Origin: Nitrospira sp.
Lineage (GTDB): Bacteria; Nitrospirota; Nitrospiria; Nitrospirales; Nitrospiraceae
DNA length: 64,000 nucleotides
Direction: 5' to 3'
Assembly (NCBI GenBank): GCA_005116965.1
Contig: SWDG01000027.1
Coordinates: forward strand, 285,882 to 349,881
Positions within the stretch are counted from its first letter, which is position 1. Each line of letters opens with the position of its first letter. Shown here in pieces: positions 1 to 11,294 of this stretch. The position numbers were made by a program, and so were the translations under genes. The notes beneath the pieces were generated by a model. The model was not told the DNA's origin. It ran no database searches and worked only from the letters and a program-made list of their open reading frames with translations.

Positions 1-8
1 CTGCTACT

Positions 9-26
9 GAGGGGGCCAGCCCCCTC
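9..26. repeat. GC-rich perfect hairpin
   Basis: A 7-bp perfect inverted repeat (GAGGGGG / CCCCCTC) around a CCAG loop. No T-run follows on either strand, so it is not a clear intrinsic terminator. It lies downstream of the minus-strand tRNA-Ser. A second, weaker arm pair (CGCGG at 39-43, CCGCG at 57-61) sits beside it. Confidence 0.5.
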
Positions 27-157
27 GTATGCTCCCCACGCGGAGGAACTTTTCCCCCGCGGACCCTCTTGTTCGAATCCCACCCTCTCGTGGGTCTTCT
101 TACGGGCGATGGATTGAATGACCAGTTAAGCAAATTGAACAAACATGGCTGTTGGTA

Positions 158-247
158 TGGCGGAGAGGGTGGGGATCGAACCCACGGTCGAGTTACCCCG
201 ACAGCAGTTTTCGAGACTGCCCGATTCGGCCACTCTCGCACCTCTCC
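158..247 (-). tRNA. tRNA-Ser (anticodon CGA)
   Basis: On the minus strand the sequence starts GGAGAGG and ends CCTCTCC-G-CCA, so acceptor stem, discriminator G and encoded CCA are all visible. The anticodon stem is GCAGT/ACTGC around the loop CTCGAAA, giving anticodon CGA, which reads UCG serine codons. A long variable arm and a T arm with GTTCGATCC are present, and the 90-nt length fits a class II serine tRNA. It lies downstream of thiI, on the same strand. Confidence 0.95.
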
Positions 248-432
248 GTTATGGTAGATCGTCGGCTGGATTGATGATCGAGCAGGTAAGGGAAACATGC
301 TCGACGGAAGGGCGAGCTTACCGTGGTCGATGGAGTTTTGCAATGGGCTTCGATGAAGGGCTTACGTGCTTGGATAGTTCGCGATCGGCACCGATGCTCT
401 AAGTAACGATACCGCAGGGATCAGATCTTCAA

Positions 433-1611
433 TCAGGCAGGAAAAGTGAAGTCTGACACTTCAGCCCTCTCCAACCCTTGCTTGACGAGTTGACTGATAT
501 CCAAGCTCCGCTCAACCTTTCGAAGGTCGTCGATCCTGGTTTTCGTGCTGGGATGGGGTGGGGTGAACAGCTTGCAGCAATCTTGGTCAGGTTCGATGGA
601 TGTCTCATAGGTTCGGATCCGCTTGGCCTCGTCGATGATCTCCCGTTTATCCATTCCGATAAGTGGCCTGAGAATTGGGATGTCGGCAGCTTCCTCAACG
701 ACCGTCAGATTCTCAGGAGTCTGCGACGCGACCTGCCCGAGACTATCTCCCGTAACCAACCCCCAACATCGTTCCTCCCGCGCGAGTTCTTGAGCAATGC
801 GAAGCATCATCCGCCGATAGAGCACCACGCGAAACGGTGGGGGTGTGCTCAGCACGATCTCGCGCTGGATTTCTCCGAAAGGAATGACGTAGAGGCGCGA
901 CGCATATTGATACGCCGTGAGGGTTTGGACTAGCTCCCGCACCTTGTCCTCAGAAGCACGACTGACCAACGGGCGGCCTGAAAAATGAACAAAGGAGGCA
1001 TGGCAGCCGCGTTTGATCATGCGGTAGGCGGCAACCGGTGAGTCGATGCCTCCCGAGATCAGACAGGCGATCTTTCCGCTGACTCCGACTGGCATCCCCC
1101 CAGGTCCCTCGATTTTTTCCGCCGCGCAATAGGCTTCCCTCGACAGTAGCTCGATATAAATGGTGACATCCGGTCTTTTCAGATTGACGGTCTTGCCGGT
1201 TCGTTCACAGACAGCTGCACCGATGGCTTTTTCGATATCCATCGACGTCAGTGCCAATCGCTTATCGGCTCGTTTTGCCGTGACTCGAAAGGTTGTGCAT
1301 GACGTTGCATTGATCCCTTCGATGGCGACCTCAGCGAGCGCCGCCAGATCTGGGTTCGCGATCTGCAGCGGAATCACGCGACCCAGCGAGAAGTTTGCGA
1401 TGCCACACACACGAACAAGCCGATCTCGCACAACATCCGCGTTCGCTTCCGGGGGGAGATCAATGCGGATCCGGCTGTGGAGGTTCTGAACCTGTCGAAC
1501 GCCTAAATCCTTGAGGGCTGTCCTGATGTTCTGAATGAGGCATTGCTCGAAGTAGTCGCGATTTCGGCCTTTGAGGGCGAGCTCGTGGTAGTGGGCGATG
1601 GCACAGCGCAT
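433..1611 (-). CDS. thiI: tRNA 4-thiouridine synthase ThiI, short form
   Basis: Predicted enzyme of 392 aa that adenylates U8 of tRNA and transfers sulfur to it; in some bacteria it also supplies sulfur for the thiazole of thiamine. The N-terminus resembles the ferredoxin-like plus THUMP region (to about residue 165). A PP-loop ATP-binding motif SGGIDS lies at residues 186-191. Near the C-terminus is the family motif DCCKLF-PP-P-T (from about residue 344) carrying the conserved cysteine. The protein stops before any rhodanese domain, so it is the short type and must take sulfur from a separate carrier. It starts 15 bases after trxB stops, on the same strand, so the two may be cotranscribed. 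Confidence 0.93.
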   Translation of the reverse strand: MRCAIAHYHELALKGRNRDYFEQCLIQNIRTALKDLGVRQVQNLHSRIRIDLPPEANADVVRDRLVRVCGIANFSLGRVIPLQIANPDLAALAEVAIEGINATSCTTFRVTAKRADKRLALTSMDIEKAIGAAVCERTGKTVNLKRPDVTIYIELLSREAYCAAEKIEGPGGMPVGVSGKIACLISGGIDSPVAAYRMIKRGCHASFVHFSGRPLVSRASEDKVRELVQTLTAYQYASRLYVIPFGEIQREIVLSTPPPFRVVLYRRMMLRIAQELAREERCWGLVTGDSLGQVASQTPENLTVVEEAADIPILRPLIGMDKREIIDEAKRIRTYETSIEPDQDCCKLFTPPHPSTKTRIDDLRKVERSLDISQLVKQGLERAEVSDFTFPA

Positions 1612-1626
1612 GTCAGCCCTAACGCC

Positions 1627-2550
1627 TCACCCTTCGCTGGACTCTAGGAATCGCTCGGCATCGATCGCCGCCATGCAGCCAGACCCGGCTGCGGTCACGG
1701 CCTGACGATATTTTGAATCCTGCACATCACCAGCGGCAAAGACACCTGGAATAGTGGTGGCTGTTCCCGCGTGAGTCCTGATGTAGCCCTTCTCGTCCAT
1801 ATCAATCTGACCGGCAAACAACGCTGTGTTAGGTTTGTGGCCAATAGCGACAAAGACACCGGCGCAGGGCACTTCCGATATTTTCCCAGTAACGATATTT
1901 TTCAGCCGCACGCCGGTGACAACTTCATGCCCAAGGATATCCTCAGCCACAGCATTCCAGATGAAACTGACTTTCTCGTTCTTCATGGCCCGATCTTGCA
2001 TAATCTTCGATGCACGAAGCTTGTCGCGTCGATGGACAATCGAGACTTTCGTCGCAAACTTGGTCAGGAAGGTTGCTTCCTCCATCGCACTGTCACCACC
2101 GCCAACGACAATGAGCTCCTTCCCACGAAAGAAAAACCCATCGCAGGTTGCGCACGTTGAGACGCCGTGACCGGTCAATCGCTTCTCATTGGGCAGGCCA
2201 ATCGGAATCGCTGAGGCTCCAGTGGCAATGATGGCAGTTTTCGCCTCGACGGTACGCTCACCATCAATCGTCAGGATCAATGGGAGGTTCTTGTTGAAGC
2301 TTACAGCGGAGACGTCACTGGTAAGAAACTCTGTCCCGAATCGCTCCGCCTGTGCCCGCATTTCCTTCATGAGTTCCGGACCCATGATGCCCTTTGCAAA
2401 CCCGGGATAGTTCTCGACTTCCGTCGTGGTCGTGAGCTGGCCACCGGATTGCCATCCCTCAATGAGAAGCGGTGAGAGATTGGCCCGCGCGGCATAGATC
2501 GCGGCAGTGAGTCCAGCCGGACCGGAGCCGATGATGACGAGATTGCGCAT
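1627..2550 (-). CDS. trxB: thioredoxin reductase
   Basis: NADPH-dependent flavoprotein that reduces thioredoxin in the cytoplasm. With the ATG at 2550 it has 307 aa. The FAD motif GSGPAG lies at about residues 8-13, the redox-active CATC pair is at cysteines 133 and 136, an NADPH-binding GGGDSA motif follows at about 150, and a second FAD motif (AAGDV) is near the C-terminus. This order is typical of low-molecular-weight TrxB. The frame stays open to a GTG at 2568, but the ATG sits directly before the first beta strand and has GAG nine bases upstream. trxB precedes thiI by 15 bases. Confidence 0.95.
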   Translation of the reverse strand: MRNLVIIGSGPAGLTAAIYAARANLSPLLIEGWQSGGQLTTTTEVENYPGFAKGIMGPELMKEMRAQAERFGTEFLTSDVSAVSFNKNLPLILTIDGERTVEAKTAIIATGASAIPIGLPNEKRLTGHGVSTCATCDGFFFRGKELIVVGGGDSAMEEATFLTKFATKVSIVHRRDKLRASKIMQDRAMKNEKVSFIWNAVAEDILGHEVVTGVRLKNIVTGKISEVPCAGVFVAIGHKPNTALFAGQIDMDEKGYIRTHAGTATTIPGVFAAGDVQDSKYRQAVTAAGSGCMAAIDAERFLESSEG

Positions 2551-2640
2551 GGGTGAGGACTCTAACACAGCATGAGAATCAGAAGGTAGAAGGTTGTTAC
2601 GCCTTATCCAGCCAGTCTTTTCACGGAAGAAAATGGCACC

Positions 2641-3240
2641 TTACAGCGACCGAAGATCTTTGCAAATCTTGGCCACGTCTTGTGTGAGGCGTCGTGTGTC
2701 TTTTGTTCCGTCGAGGACAAAGTCTGCGAGCCGGCGCTTTCGATTCATCGGCATCTGGCTCCTGATCCGTCGAAGGGCTTCGGATCGTGAGAGGCCATTT
2801 CGTGTGCTGAGGCGGGCAATTTGGGTTTCTCGATCAGCGGTCACGACAACGATCTTGTCGACACGTGTGTCGATACCCGCCTCAAATAGGAGGGGAACGT
2901 CATAGATAACGACGGCGCTCGGATCGAATCTGAGCGCCTGCCTAGCCAGTCGTTGCTGTTCACGAGCCACACGAGGATGAATGATACGCTCGAGCTGACG
3001 TCGTTTCCTAGGATGACTGAATACGAGCGAGCCGAGCGCAGGGCGGTTGATCGTACGATCAGGATTGAGGACTCCCATACCAAATGTGTGGACAATGTCT
3101 CGCCACGCTGGTTTGCCTGGCTGGACCACATCTCGCGCCAACTGATCGGCATCGATCACGACGGCACCGCATTGTCCGAACATTTTCGCGACCGTGCTTT
3201 TCCCGGTGGCGACGCCTCCAGTGAGTCCAATCAGTATCAT
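2641..3240 (-). CDS. coaE: dephospho-CoA kinase
   Basis: Last step of coenzyme A synthesis: phosphorylation of the ribose 3'-OH of dephospho-CoA. With the ATG at 3240 the protein has 199 aa, about the usual size. The P-loop GLTGGVATGKST is at residues 5-16, followed by the family motif DADQLAR and, further on, the VYDVPLLFE substrate-binding segment. An in-frame ATG at 3258 would add six residues (MISSAA), but CoaE proteins normally begin directly before the first strand. It is separated from trxB by about 90 bases on the same strand. Confidence 0.95.
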   Translation of the reverse strand: MILIGLTGGVATGKSTVAKMFGQCGAVVIDADQLARDVVQPGKPAWRDIVHTFGMGVLNPDRTINRPALGSLVFSHPRKRRQLERIIHPRVAREQQRLARQALRFDPSAVVIYDVPLLFEAGIDTRVDKIVVVTADRETQIARLSTRNGLSRSEALRRIRSQMPMNRKRRLADFVLDGTKDTRRLTQDVAKICKDLRSL

Positions 3241-3309
3241 GGCAGCTGAGCTTATCATGTGCTGTATCTGTCAGGAAACCGCGATTGACATCACCAGCTC
3301 TCCGCTTGT

Positions 3310-4353
3310 ATGAAATTCTTCATGCGGCTTGTCTTTCTCACAATCATACTATTCGGGATAACCAGCGCTGGGTTTGCAGTAGCCCTGGCGGAGAACCCTG
3401 CACTAGCCCCACGAACCATTACTGTCGCGCTCGACGGCTCTGGTGATTTCTCATCGATTCAAGAAGCGGTCGATAGCGCCCTGAAGGGCGATACGGTATT
3501 CATCAAGGCCGGGGCCTACGCTCAGGACTTGACCATTCATAGTAAAGAACAGATCAAGATTGTCGGAGCAGGTGTCGACAAGGTCGTTCTCTCGGGGCGA
3601 GGTCAAATGGTCGGTGTGTTGCATGTGGGAAAGTGGCCGTATGGGGCGATGGATATTGAGATCAGCGACCTGACGATCAATGAACATGGAGGGCATGCCC
3701 TCGGAATTTTCAACGGACATCGCATCACGCTGCGCCAGCTGCGTGTGAAAGGCATGGTATTCGGCCAACAGGTACACGATGTTCGTATCGAAGATTGTGT
3801 GATCGGGGGAAGTGAGACGACCGGCGTGCATGTCACGGACTCTCAAGTCCAGTTGATTGGAAATGTGATCCATGACAACGACCACGGTGTGAATGTGACT
3901 GGCAAGTCTTCGGTGCGGCTTGAGCGCAATATCATCACCAGAAATTTGTTTGAGGCTGTCGTGATCAGTGACCAGGCAAAAGGGGTCCTGATCAGTAACA
4001 CTCTGGTCAAGAATGGTGGCGGAGCGGCATTCCTAGGCTCGTCGACGATCGAAGCCTCTGGAAATATTGTGAGTCTCAATAAAGTTGGCTTTCTCATTGC
4101 CGCGTCGAGTCATACCAAGACCTCGCATAATGCGTTGTTCAATAGTGATGCGAACTATATGAGAGCCGGATCCCCAAATGTTCCGGCGCCGGAGTTTCAG
4201 GCTGAGTCGGATATGACTACCGATCCACGCTTTGTCGATGCGGAGCATAATAATTTCCGGCTGAAACCCGACACGACCCTTCTCAATCACGGAGCCTTTC
4301 GTTACCTTGGCGCGCTTCCTCCGCTTCTGCCCCCCGCACAAAATATCCAATAA
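3310..4353 (+). CDS. secreted right-handed beta-helix (NosD/pectate-lyase-like) protein
   Basis: 347 aa with a clear N-terminal signal peptide (about residues 1-27, hydrophobic core then ALA). The motif DGSGDFSSIQEAVDSA at the start of the mature protein is typical of pectinesterase-like and NosD-like beta-helix proteins. The middle consists of regularly spaced short strands rich in Asn, Val and Ile (for example NVIHDND, NIITRNLF, NTLVKNGG), fitting stacked helical coils. The protein is expected in the periplasm or outside the cell and may bind or cleave polysaccharide. No catalytic set can be assigned from reading, so the enzymatic role is open. It is divergent from coaE. Confidence 0.75.
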   Translation: MKFFMRLVFLTIILFGITSAGFAVALAENPALAPRTITVALDGSGDFSSIQEAVDSALKGDTVFIKAGAYAQDLTIHSKEQIKIVGAGVDKVVLSGRGQMVGVLHVGKWPYGAMDIEISDLTINEHGGHALGIFNGHRITLRQLRVKGMVFGQQVHDVRIEDCVIGGSETTGVHVTDSQVQLIGNVIHDNDHGVNVTGKSSVRLERNIITRNLFEAVVISDQAKGVLISNTLVKNGGGAAFLGSSTIEASGNIVSLNKVGFLIAASSHTKTSHNALFNSDANYMRAGSPNVPAPEFQAESDMTTDPRFVDAEHNNFRLKPDTTLLNHGAFRYLGALPPLLPPAQNIQ

Positions 4354-4491
4354 GCATTGTAGAAACAATGAGATAGAGAGATTACCCATGGTGGGAGGAA
4401 TCTGTATGGTATGATTTCTGTCTAGCGCGTGTACCTCCAGATCACTCCTACATTAAAGAAATACTGCAAGCGCACCGAGAAGGATTCAACC

Positions 4492-4497
4492 AGGAGG
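4492..4497 (+). promoter_or_regulatory. Shine-Dalgarno site that fixes a TTG start
   Basis: AGGAGG six bases before the TTG at 4504. The reading frame stays open upstream to a GTG at 4429 that has no such site, so this motif decides the start of the small gene. Confidence 0.75.
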
Positions 4498-4503
4498 TCT
4501 CCC

Positions 4504-4689
4504 TTGGCTAGCTTTCGCAGCAATCTTGAAAAGTTGTCGGGTGAAGATATTCCCTCGCTCATGGATATGGAATCCGGCAAGCTGGTTGGGGCCGTGCTTC
4601 CCATGTCTGAACAGGCTCAAATCCAGATGCGAAACAGCATTGAGGTTATTGAGTACCTCTTGAATCAAGAGCGAGTGGTCTGGAGTTAA
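4504..4689 (+). CDS. small hypothetical protein (61 aa)
   Basis: Not recognised. The TTG start is chosen because a perfect AGGAGG lies six bases upstream. The protein is short, acidic to neutral and without a signal peptide or membrane segment; it looks largely helical in its second half (residues about 36-57, ending in NQERVVWS). It is separated from both neighbours, so context does not suggest a role. Coding status rests on the ribosome-binding site and a plausible amino-acid composition. Confidence 0.5.
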   Translation: MASFRSNLEKLSGEDIPSLMDMESGKLVGAVLPMSEQAQIQMRNSIEVIEYLLNQERVVWS

Positions 4690-4957
4690 CCTCCCGGTCT
4701 ACTTGGCCCATCCGTTCCTCCAGTTACCTTCCCACAATCCTTAACACCTCCACTGCCTTCACCAACTACGTTTTGTAAGGCTGCCCTCCCTCTCTCGACA
4801 CAATCAGTGTCCCTTTCTTTAGAGTAAGCCTCGGAAAACCGAAGAGGAGAAGAGAATTGGTGATGATGATCAATGGGCACAGCTTGATTTAGGACCAGTG
4901 GAGGCGCATCGTAGCACCATCCTCCACATCATGATTCATACGTAGAAAAAAGGTGTT

Positions 4958-7638
<2,681 letters not shown>

Positions 7639-7639
<1 letters not shown>

Positions 7640-7700
7640 AAACGTGAAGCGTTGTTCGTGAAACGTATCTCGCGAATGGCAAGATACGAGCGATGAGATA
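7639..7700. repeat. degenerate ACGTGAA-type heptamer repeat with inverted CGTATCT arms
   Basis: The region between the two glycosidase genes holds repeated units of the form (A)ACGTGAA / GCGT / CGTGAAACGT and an inverted pair CGTATCT (7664-7670) and AGATACG (7682-7688). The same type of repeat, in reverse orientation, occurs inside the glycosyltransferase gene near 26829-26870. Confidence 0.55.
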
Positions 7701-7706
7701 CGGCTG

Positions 7707-9719
7707 ATGTTGATCAGTAAAGACCATTGCCGAAACCTTGCTCGTGCACTGAGCCTTGAATGGTTGGAGACAAACGGTCGCGGTGGGTTTGCCTCAGGGA
7801 CCGTTGCCGGTGCTCATACACGTCGGTACCATGCGCTGTTATTGACGGCGCGCCGACCACCAACCGATCGGCATGTACTGGTCAATCACGTCGAAGAATG
7901 GGTTCACATCGGTAACGAGGAGTTTTCTCTCTCCACTAACCTGTATCCAGGCGCAATCCATCCCAACGGATACACACACTGCACCTCATTCTCATCAACC
8001 CCCTGGCCGACATGGACGTTTGCTTGCAGGGACCAACACATTCAGCGTGAAATCTTCTGTGTCCGAGGACGCGACATTGTAATTGTTCGATGGAAGTTGA
8101 TGGGCACAAAGAGTGCGCCTGTCGTGCTGAGAGTGCGACCGATGCTGACGGGACGTGAGTATCACGGCCTGCATCACGAGAACGGAAGTCTTTCGACGTT
8201 GGCCGTGATTGGCCAACAGTGCGTGGCCTGGTCTCCCTACGACAGTCTGCCGGCTGTTCGAGCGTTCCATTCAGGTACATATCACCATGAACCAGATTGG
8301 TATCGCCATCTGCAGCTTCCTCTGGAGCAACAGCGGGGACTTGATTGTGAGGAAGACTGGTGGTCACCGGGCTGGTTCTTGTTCGAGCTGAAACCTGGGA
8401 AACCCCACACACTCACATTTACCAGCAACGCGACCGATAGCCTCGACGTCACTCGGCTCATTTCTCGCGAGCGCGTGCGACGTGGACGGTTGCAAAAGTC
8501 TGCGGCAGGTGCCGATCCGTTGGCCGAAGCATTCAGGCAGGCAGCAGAAACGTTTCTCGCGGTGAGAGGCACGAAGCAGACGGTCATTGCTGGGTACCCC
8601 TGGTTTATGGATTGGGGGCGAGACACCTTCATCTCACTTCCAGGGTTGTGCCTTGTCACGGGGCGGCATGACGTTGCCCGACACATCATCGAATCATTTG
8701 CCGCTCATGTTTCAAACGGGATGGTGCCCAACCGATTCCCCGATCTTGGTGAGGAACCGGAATACAACACCATTGATGCATCACTCTGGTTTATCTATGC
8801 GGTCGACCGGTATCTTGCGTACAGTCGTCGTAGAAAGAGCATCCGATCCCTCGCCTGGCCTGCAGTCAAACAAATTCTGGATGGCTACCGTCGAGGCACT
8901 CGATACAACATTCACATGGATGGGGATGGGCTCATCGCTGGTGGAACGCCCGGCGTTCAGCTGACATGGATGGATGCAAAAATCGGGGACTGGGTTGTTA
9001 CACCTCGGTGCGGAAAGCCGGTAGAAATTCAGGCCTTGTGGATTAGGGCTCTGGACGTCGGCGCACGTCTGGCTGATGAATTTGGCGAATCGGAGTACGC
9101 CCTAGGCTGCCTGAAAGATCGGATGCACGCGGTGGAGTCTTTCCGTAAGAGATTCTGGTACGAAGACGGACAGTACTTGTACGATACGATTGATGGGCCT
9201 GAGGGAGACGACCCATCAATTCGTCCCAATCAAGTGTATGCCATCTCCCTCTGTGATGATCTGCTGACGAAGGAGCAGGCGAAGCAGGTGCTCTGCACGA
9301 TCAAAGACCATCTCCTCACGCCAGTGGGGCTGAGAACGTTGTCACCACAAGACAGTCGGTATCGCCCGCGATATGACGGTGGTCCTCTGGAGCGAGATAG
9401 CGCCTATCATCAGGGAACTGTCTGGCCGTTCCTCTTGGGTCCTTTTGTGACGGCCTGGGTGAAAACGTTTGGAGAGTCGGCCGAAACAAGGACTGAGGCG
9501 CGAGCCTTCCTCAACGGAATAGAGGCCCACTTACAAGAGGCCTGTATCGGACACGTGTCGGAGATTTTCGACGGGGACCCACCACACCAGCCACGAGGCT
9601 GTCCGGCACAGGCCTGGTCGATCGCGGAGCCGCTACGTGCCATGGTCGAAGAGCTGAGGGCGCCGATGACGACAACCAAGGCTCGGTCAACCACCCAGAA
9701 ACGGGCAGCTGAACTCTAG
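7707..9719 (+). CDS. glycogen debranching enzyme-type amylo-alpha-1,6-glucosidase
   Basis: 670 aa, no signal peptide. The N-terminal domain begins with the family pattern EWLETNGRGGFASGTVAG and RRYHALL (residues about 11-45), typical of bacterial and archaeal GDE N-domains. The C-terminal (alpha/alpha)6 domain carries YPWFMDWGRDTFISLPG at about residues 294-310 and EYNTIDASLWFI at about 350, matching the amylo-alpha-1,6-glucosidase (GH133) domain. It should hydrolyse alpha-1,6 branch points of glycogen-like glucan. It forms a likely two-gene unit with the upstream GH63-like enzyme. Confidence 0.88.
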   Translation: MLISKDHCRNLARALSLEWLETNGRGGFASGTVAGAHTRRYHALLLTARRPPTDRHVLVNHVEEWVHIGNEEFSLSTNLYPGAIHPNGYTHCTSFSSTPWPTWTFACRDQHIQREIFCVRGRDIVIVRWKLMGTKSAPVVLRVRPMLTGREYHGLHHENGSLSTLAVIGQQCVAWSPYDSLPAVRAFHSGTYHHEPDWYRHLQLPLEQQRGLDCEEDWWSPGWFLFELKPGKPHTLTFTSNATDSLDVTRLISRERVRRGRLQKSAAGADPLAEAFRQAAETFLAVRGTKQTVIAGYPWFMDWGRDTFISLPGLCLVTGRHDVARHIIESFAAHVSNGMVPNRFPDLGEEPEYNTIDASLWFIYAVDRYLAYSRRRKSIRSLAWPAVKQILDGYRRGTRYNIHMDGDGLIAGGTPGVQLTWMDAKIGDWVVTPRCGKPVEIQALWIRALDVGARLADEFGESEYALGCLKDRMHAVESFRKRFWYEDGQYLYDTIDGPEGDDPSIRPNQVYAISLCDDLLTKEQAKQVLCTIKDHLLTPVGLRTLSPQDSRYRPRYDGGPLERDSAYHQGTVWPFLLGPFVTAWVKTFGESAETRTEARAFLNGIEAHLQEACIGHVSEIFDGDPPHQPRGCPAQAWSIAEPLRAMVEELRAPMTTTKARSTTQKRAAEL

Positions 9720-9748
9720 CTGCATCCCCCCGACAGTTGCTGGATCTC

Positions 9749-9777
9749 TTGACAGCGTCTTTGGGCATCCGTAGTCT
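9749..9777 (+). promoter_or_regulatory. candidate sigma-70 promoter
   Basis: Consensus TTGACA at 9749-9754, a 17-base spacer and TAGTCT at 9772-9777, upstream of the GlcG-like gene that starts at 9811. The -35 is perfect but the -10 is weak. Confidence 0.35.
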
Positions 9778-9810
9778 CAGTGTGCAGTAGAGGAAAGGGT
9801 AGGTGAGACT

Positions 9811-10359
9811 ATGATGCCTCCGTTCGTGCAGGAACCAATCAGTCACCTTGTCATTGTTGCAACGATAGTACTCTCTCTCGCAGGGCTACCCACGCCACAG
9901 TCAACATCTGCAGACGAGCTTCCAAAAGAATCAGTTTTACCGCTTGGGACAGCGACTAAGGCAATTCAGGCGGCATTGGACGCCTGCAAGAAAGACGGCT
10001 ATCGCGTGAGCGTGTCCGTGGTTGATCGAGCCGGCGTTCTGTGCGCAATGGGACGTGCCGATGGTGCCGGATCACATACGGTCGATAGTAGCCGGAAGAA
10101 AGCCTACACGGCAGCCAGTCTGCGACGCCCGACCAGTGAGCTAGCCGATCTCATCATAAAAGTCCCGACGCTGCAGGCGCTTCGGGACATGAACGGCGAG
10201 ATACTTATCCTGGGGGGAGGATTGCCCATCGAAATCAGCGGAGAAGTGATTGGGGGAATCGGTGTCGGTGGAGCACCGGGTGCCCATCTGGATGATACCT
10301 GCGCTCAAGAGGGGCTTAATGCCATCGGTGCGGCCTCAAAGGTTCCGGCGTCCAAGTGA
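9811..10359 (+). CDS. exported haem-binding GlcG/HbpS-like protein (DUF336)
   Basis: 182 aa with a hydrophobic N-terminal segment (residues about 10-30, ending in a plausible signal cleavage near SADE). The mature part matches the GlcG/HbpS family: VSVVDRAGVLCAMGRADGA, KKAYTAASLRRPTSEL, then the glycine-rich GGGLPIEISGEVIGGIGVGGAPG and a C-terminal D-x-x-CAQEGL-AIGA. Family members bind haem or act as accessory proteins in redox sensing. It overlaps the next gene by four bases (GTGA), so the two are translationally coupled. Confidence 0.85.
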   Translation: MMPPFVQEPISHLVIVATIVLSLAGLPTPQSTSADELPKESVLPLGTATKAIQAALDACKKDGYRVSVSVVDRAGVLCAMGRADGAGSHTVDSSRKKAYTAASLRRPTSELADLIIKVPTLQALRDMNGEILILGGGLPIEISGEVIGGIGVGGAPGAHLDDTCAQEGLNAIGAASKVPASK

Positions 10360-10811
10360 GTACGCGCTCATGGTCCGCCATCGTTGGAAGTGCGGTGCTC
10401 CTCTGCATCGGATGCAACAGTAACACTCCCGAGCCGGTTTCGGCGGAGATCTCGTCAGCAGAACTTCGGCTGACCATCGCGAGAATGGCGACAGACCCAT
10501 TCCTTCAGCGATTTACTCTCACCATGCACGTGAATAGTATGAGCGGTTGTTCTTCCTCTACCGAATTATTTCCCGATACCGGGTATGCCGGTCGACGGAA
10601 CATTTATCAGGCAGCAAAGGGAAAGGTGTATGTGGTTGGGCAGTACGATGCACGAGTCATCGATTCACAGAACTGCCGCACGAGTCTCTCGGAGTTTCGA
10701 TCTCTCGATCGAGACGTCATCTTTGTCGGAAGTTTTGATCAAGATGAGGCAAAACACTGGCGGTATTTCCCCGCTGCCCAGCGGCCGGAACTACCATTCG
10801 AGAAACGGTAA
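10356..10811 (+). CDS. hypothetical lipoprotein
   Basis: 151 aa from a GTG that overlaps the stop of the GlcG-like gene. The N-terminus has a basic start, a hydrophobic stretch and the lipobox LCIGC (cysteine at about residue 20), so it is probably an envelope lipoprotein. Cysteines at about 65 and 109 could form a disulfide. I do not recognise the family. Coupling to the upstream haem-binding protein suggests a shared envelope role. Confidence 0.65.
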   Translation: MSTRSWSAIVGSAVLLCIGCNSNTPEPVSAEISSAELRLTIARMATDPFLQRFTLTMHVNSMSGCSSSTELFPDTGYAGRRNIYQAAKGKVYVVGQYDARVIDSQNCRTSLSEFRSLDRDVIFVGSFDQDEAKHWRYFPAAQRPELPFEKR

Positions 10812-10914
10812 CCTGGCGCTGTACTAAACGGATCACTGCGGAGAAAATGCCGCGACGTGTCCGCTGCTCTAATCGTTATCCGCTCTCCATCTGCAAGACG
10901 AGCATCGTTGTACC

Positions 10915-11130
10915 ATGCAACAGCCGATCATTGGGTATCACCAGGACGAACACGGCGATTGGGTGGCCGATCTGACCTGTGGCCATGGACAGCACGTACG
11001 GCATCAGCCTCCCTTCATCAATCGCCCGTGGGTACTCACCCTCGCAGGGCGCGAGCAGCATCTAGGCACCGATCTGAACTGTAAGAAGTGCGAGGAACCG
11101 GCGGCTGAATCTCTTCCGACTTCAGGATAA
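10915..11130 (+). CDS. DUF3565 small protein
   Basis: 71 aa. The sequence follows the DUF3565 pattern throughout: PIIGYHQDEHGDWVADLTCGH at the N-terminus, QHVRHQPPF-NRPWV in the middle and LNCKKCEE near the end. The conserved Cys-x-His and Cys-x-x-Cys groups suggest metal binding. The cellular role of the family is not established to my knowledge. It stands alone between the lipoprotein gene and the YdbH-like gene. Confidence 0.85.
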   Translation: MQQPIIGYHQDEHGDWVADLTCGHGQHVRHQPPFINRPWVLTLAGREQHLGTDLNCKKCEEPAAESLPTSG

Positions 11131-11294
11131 GCTCTGCATCGTCTATTCTCCTCCGTCACGAACGCTCCCTGTCCACGGCTCCAAGAGGGGTCCGATCGGA
11201 CCATGTCCGACGGCAGAGCCGTTCGGATCTCTTGACAGGGCTTGAGGATTTGTTTGACAACCGTTGCAAGTAATGAAGGCGGATCAGGCAAACG

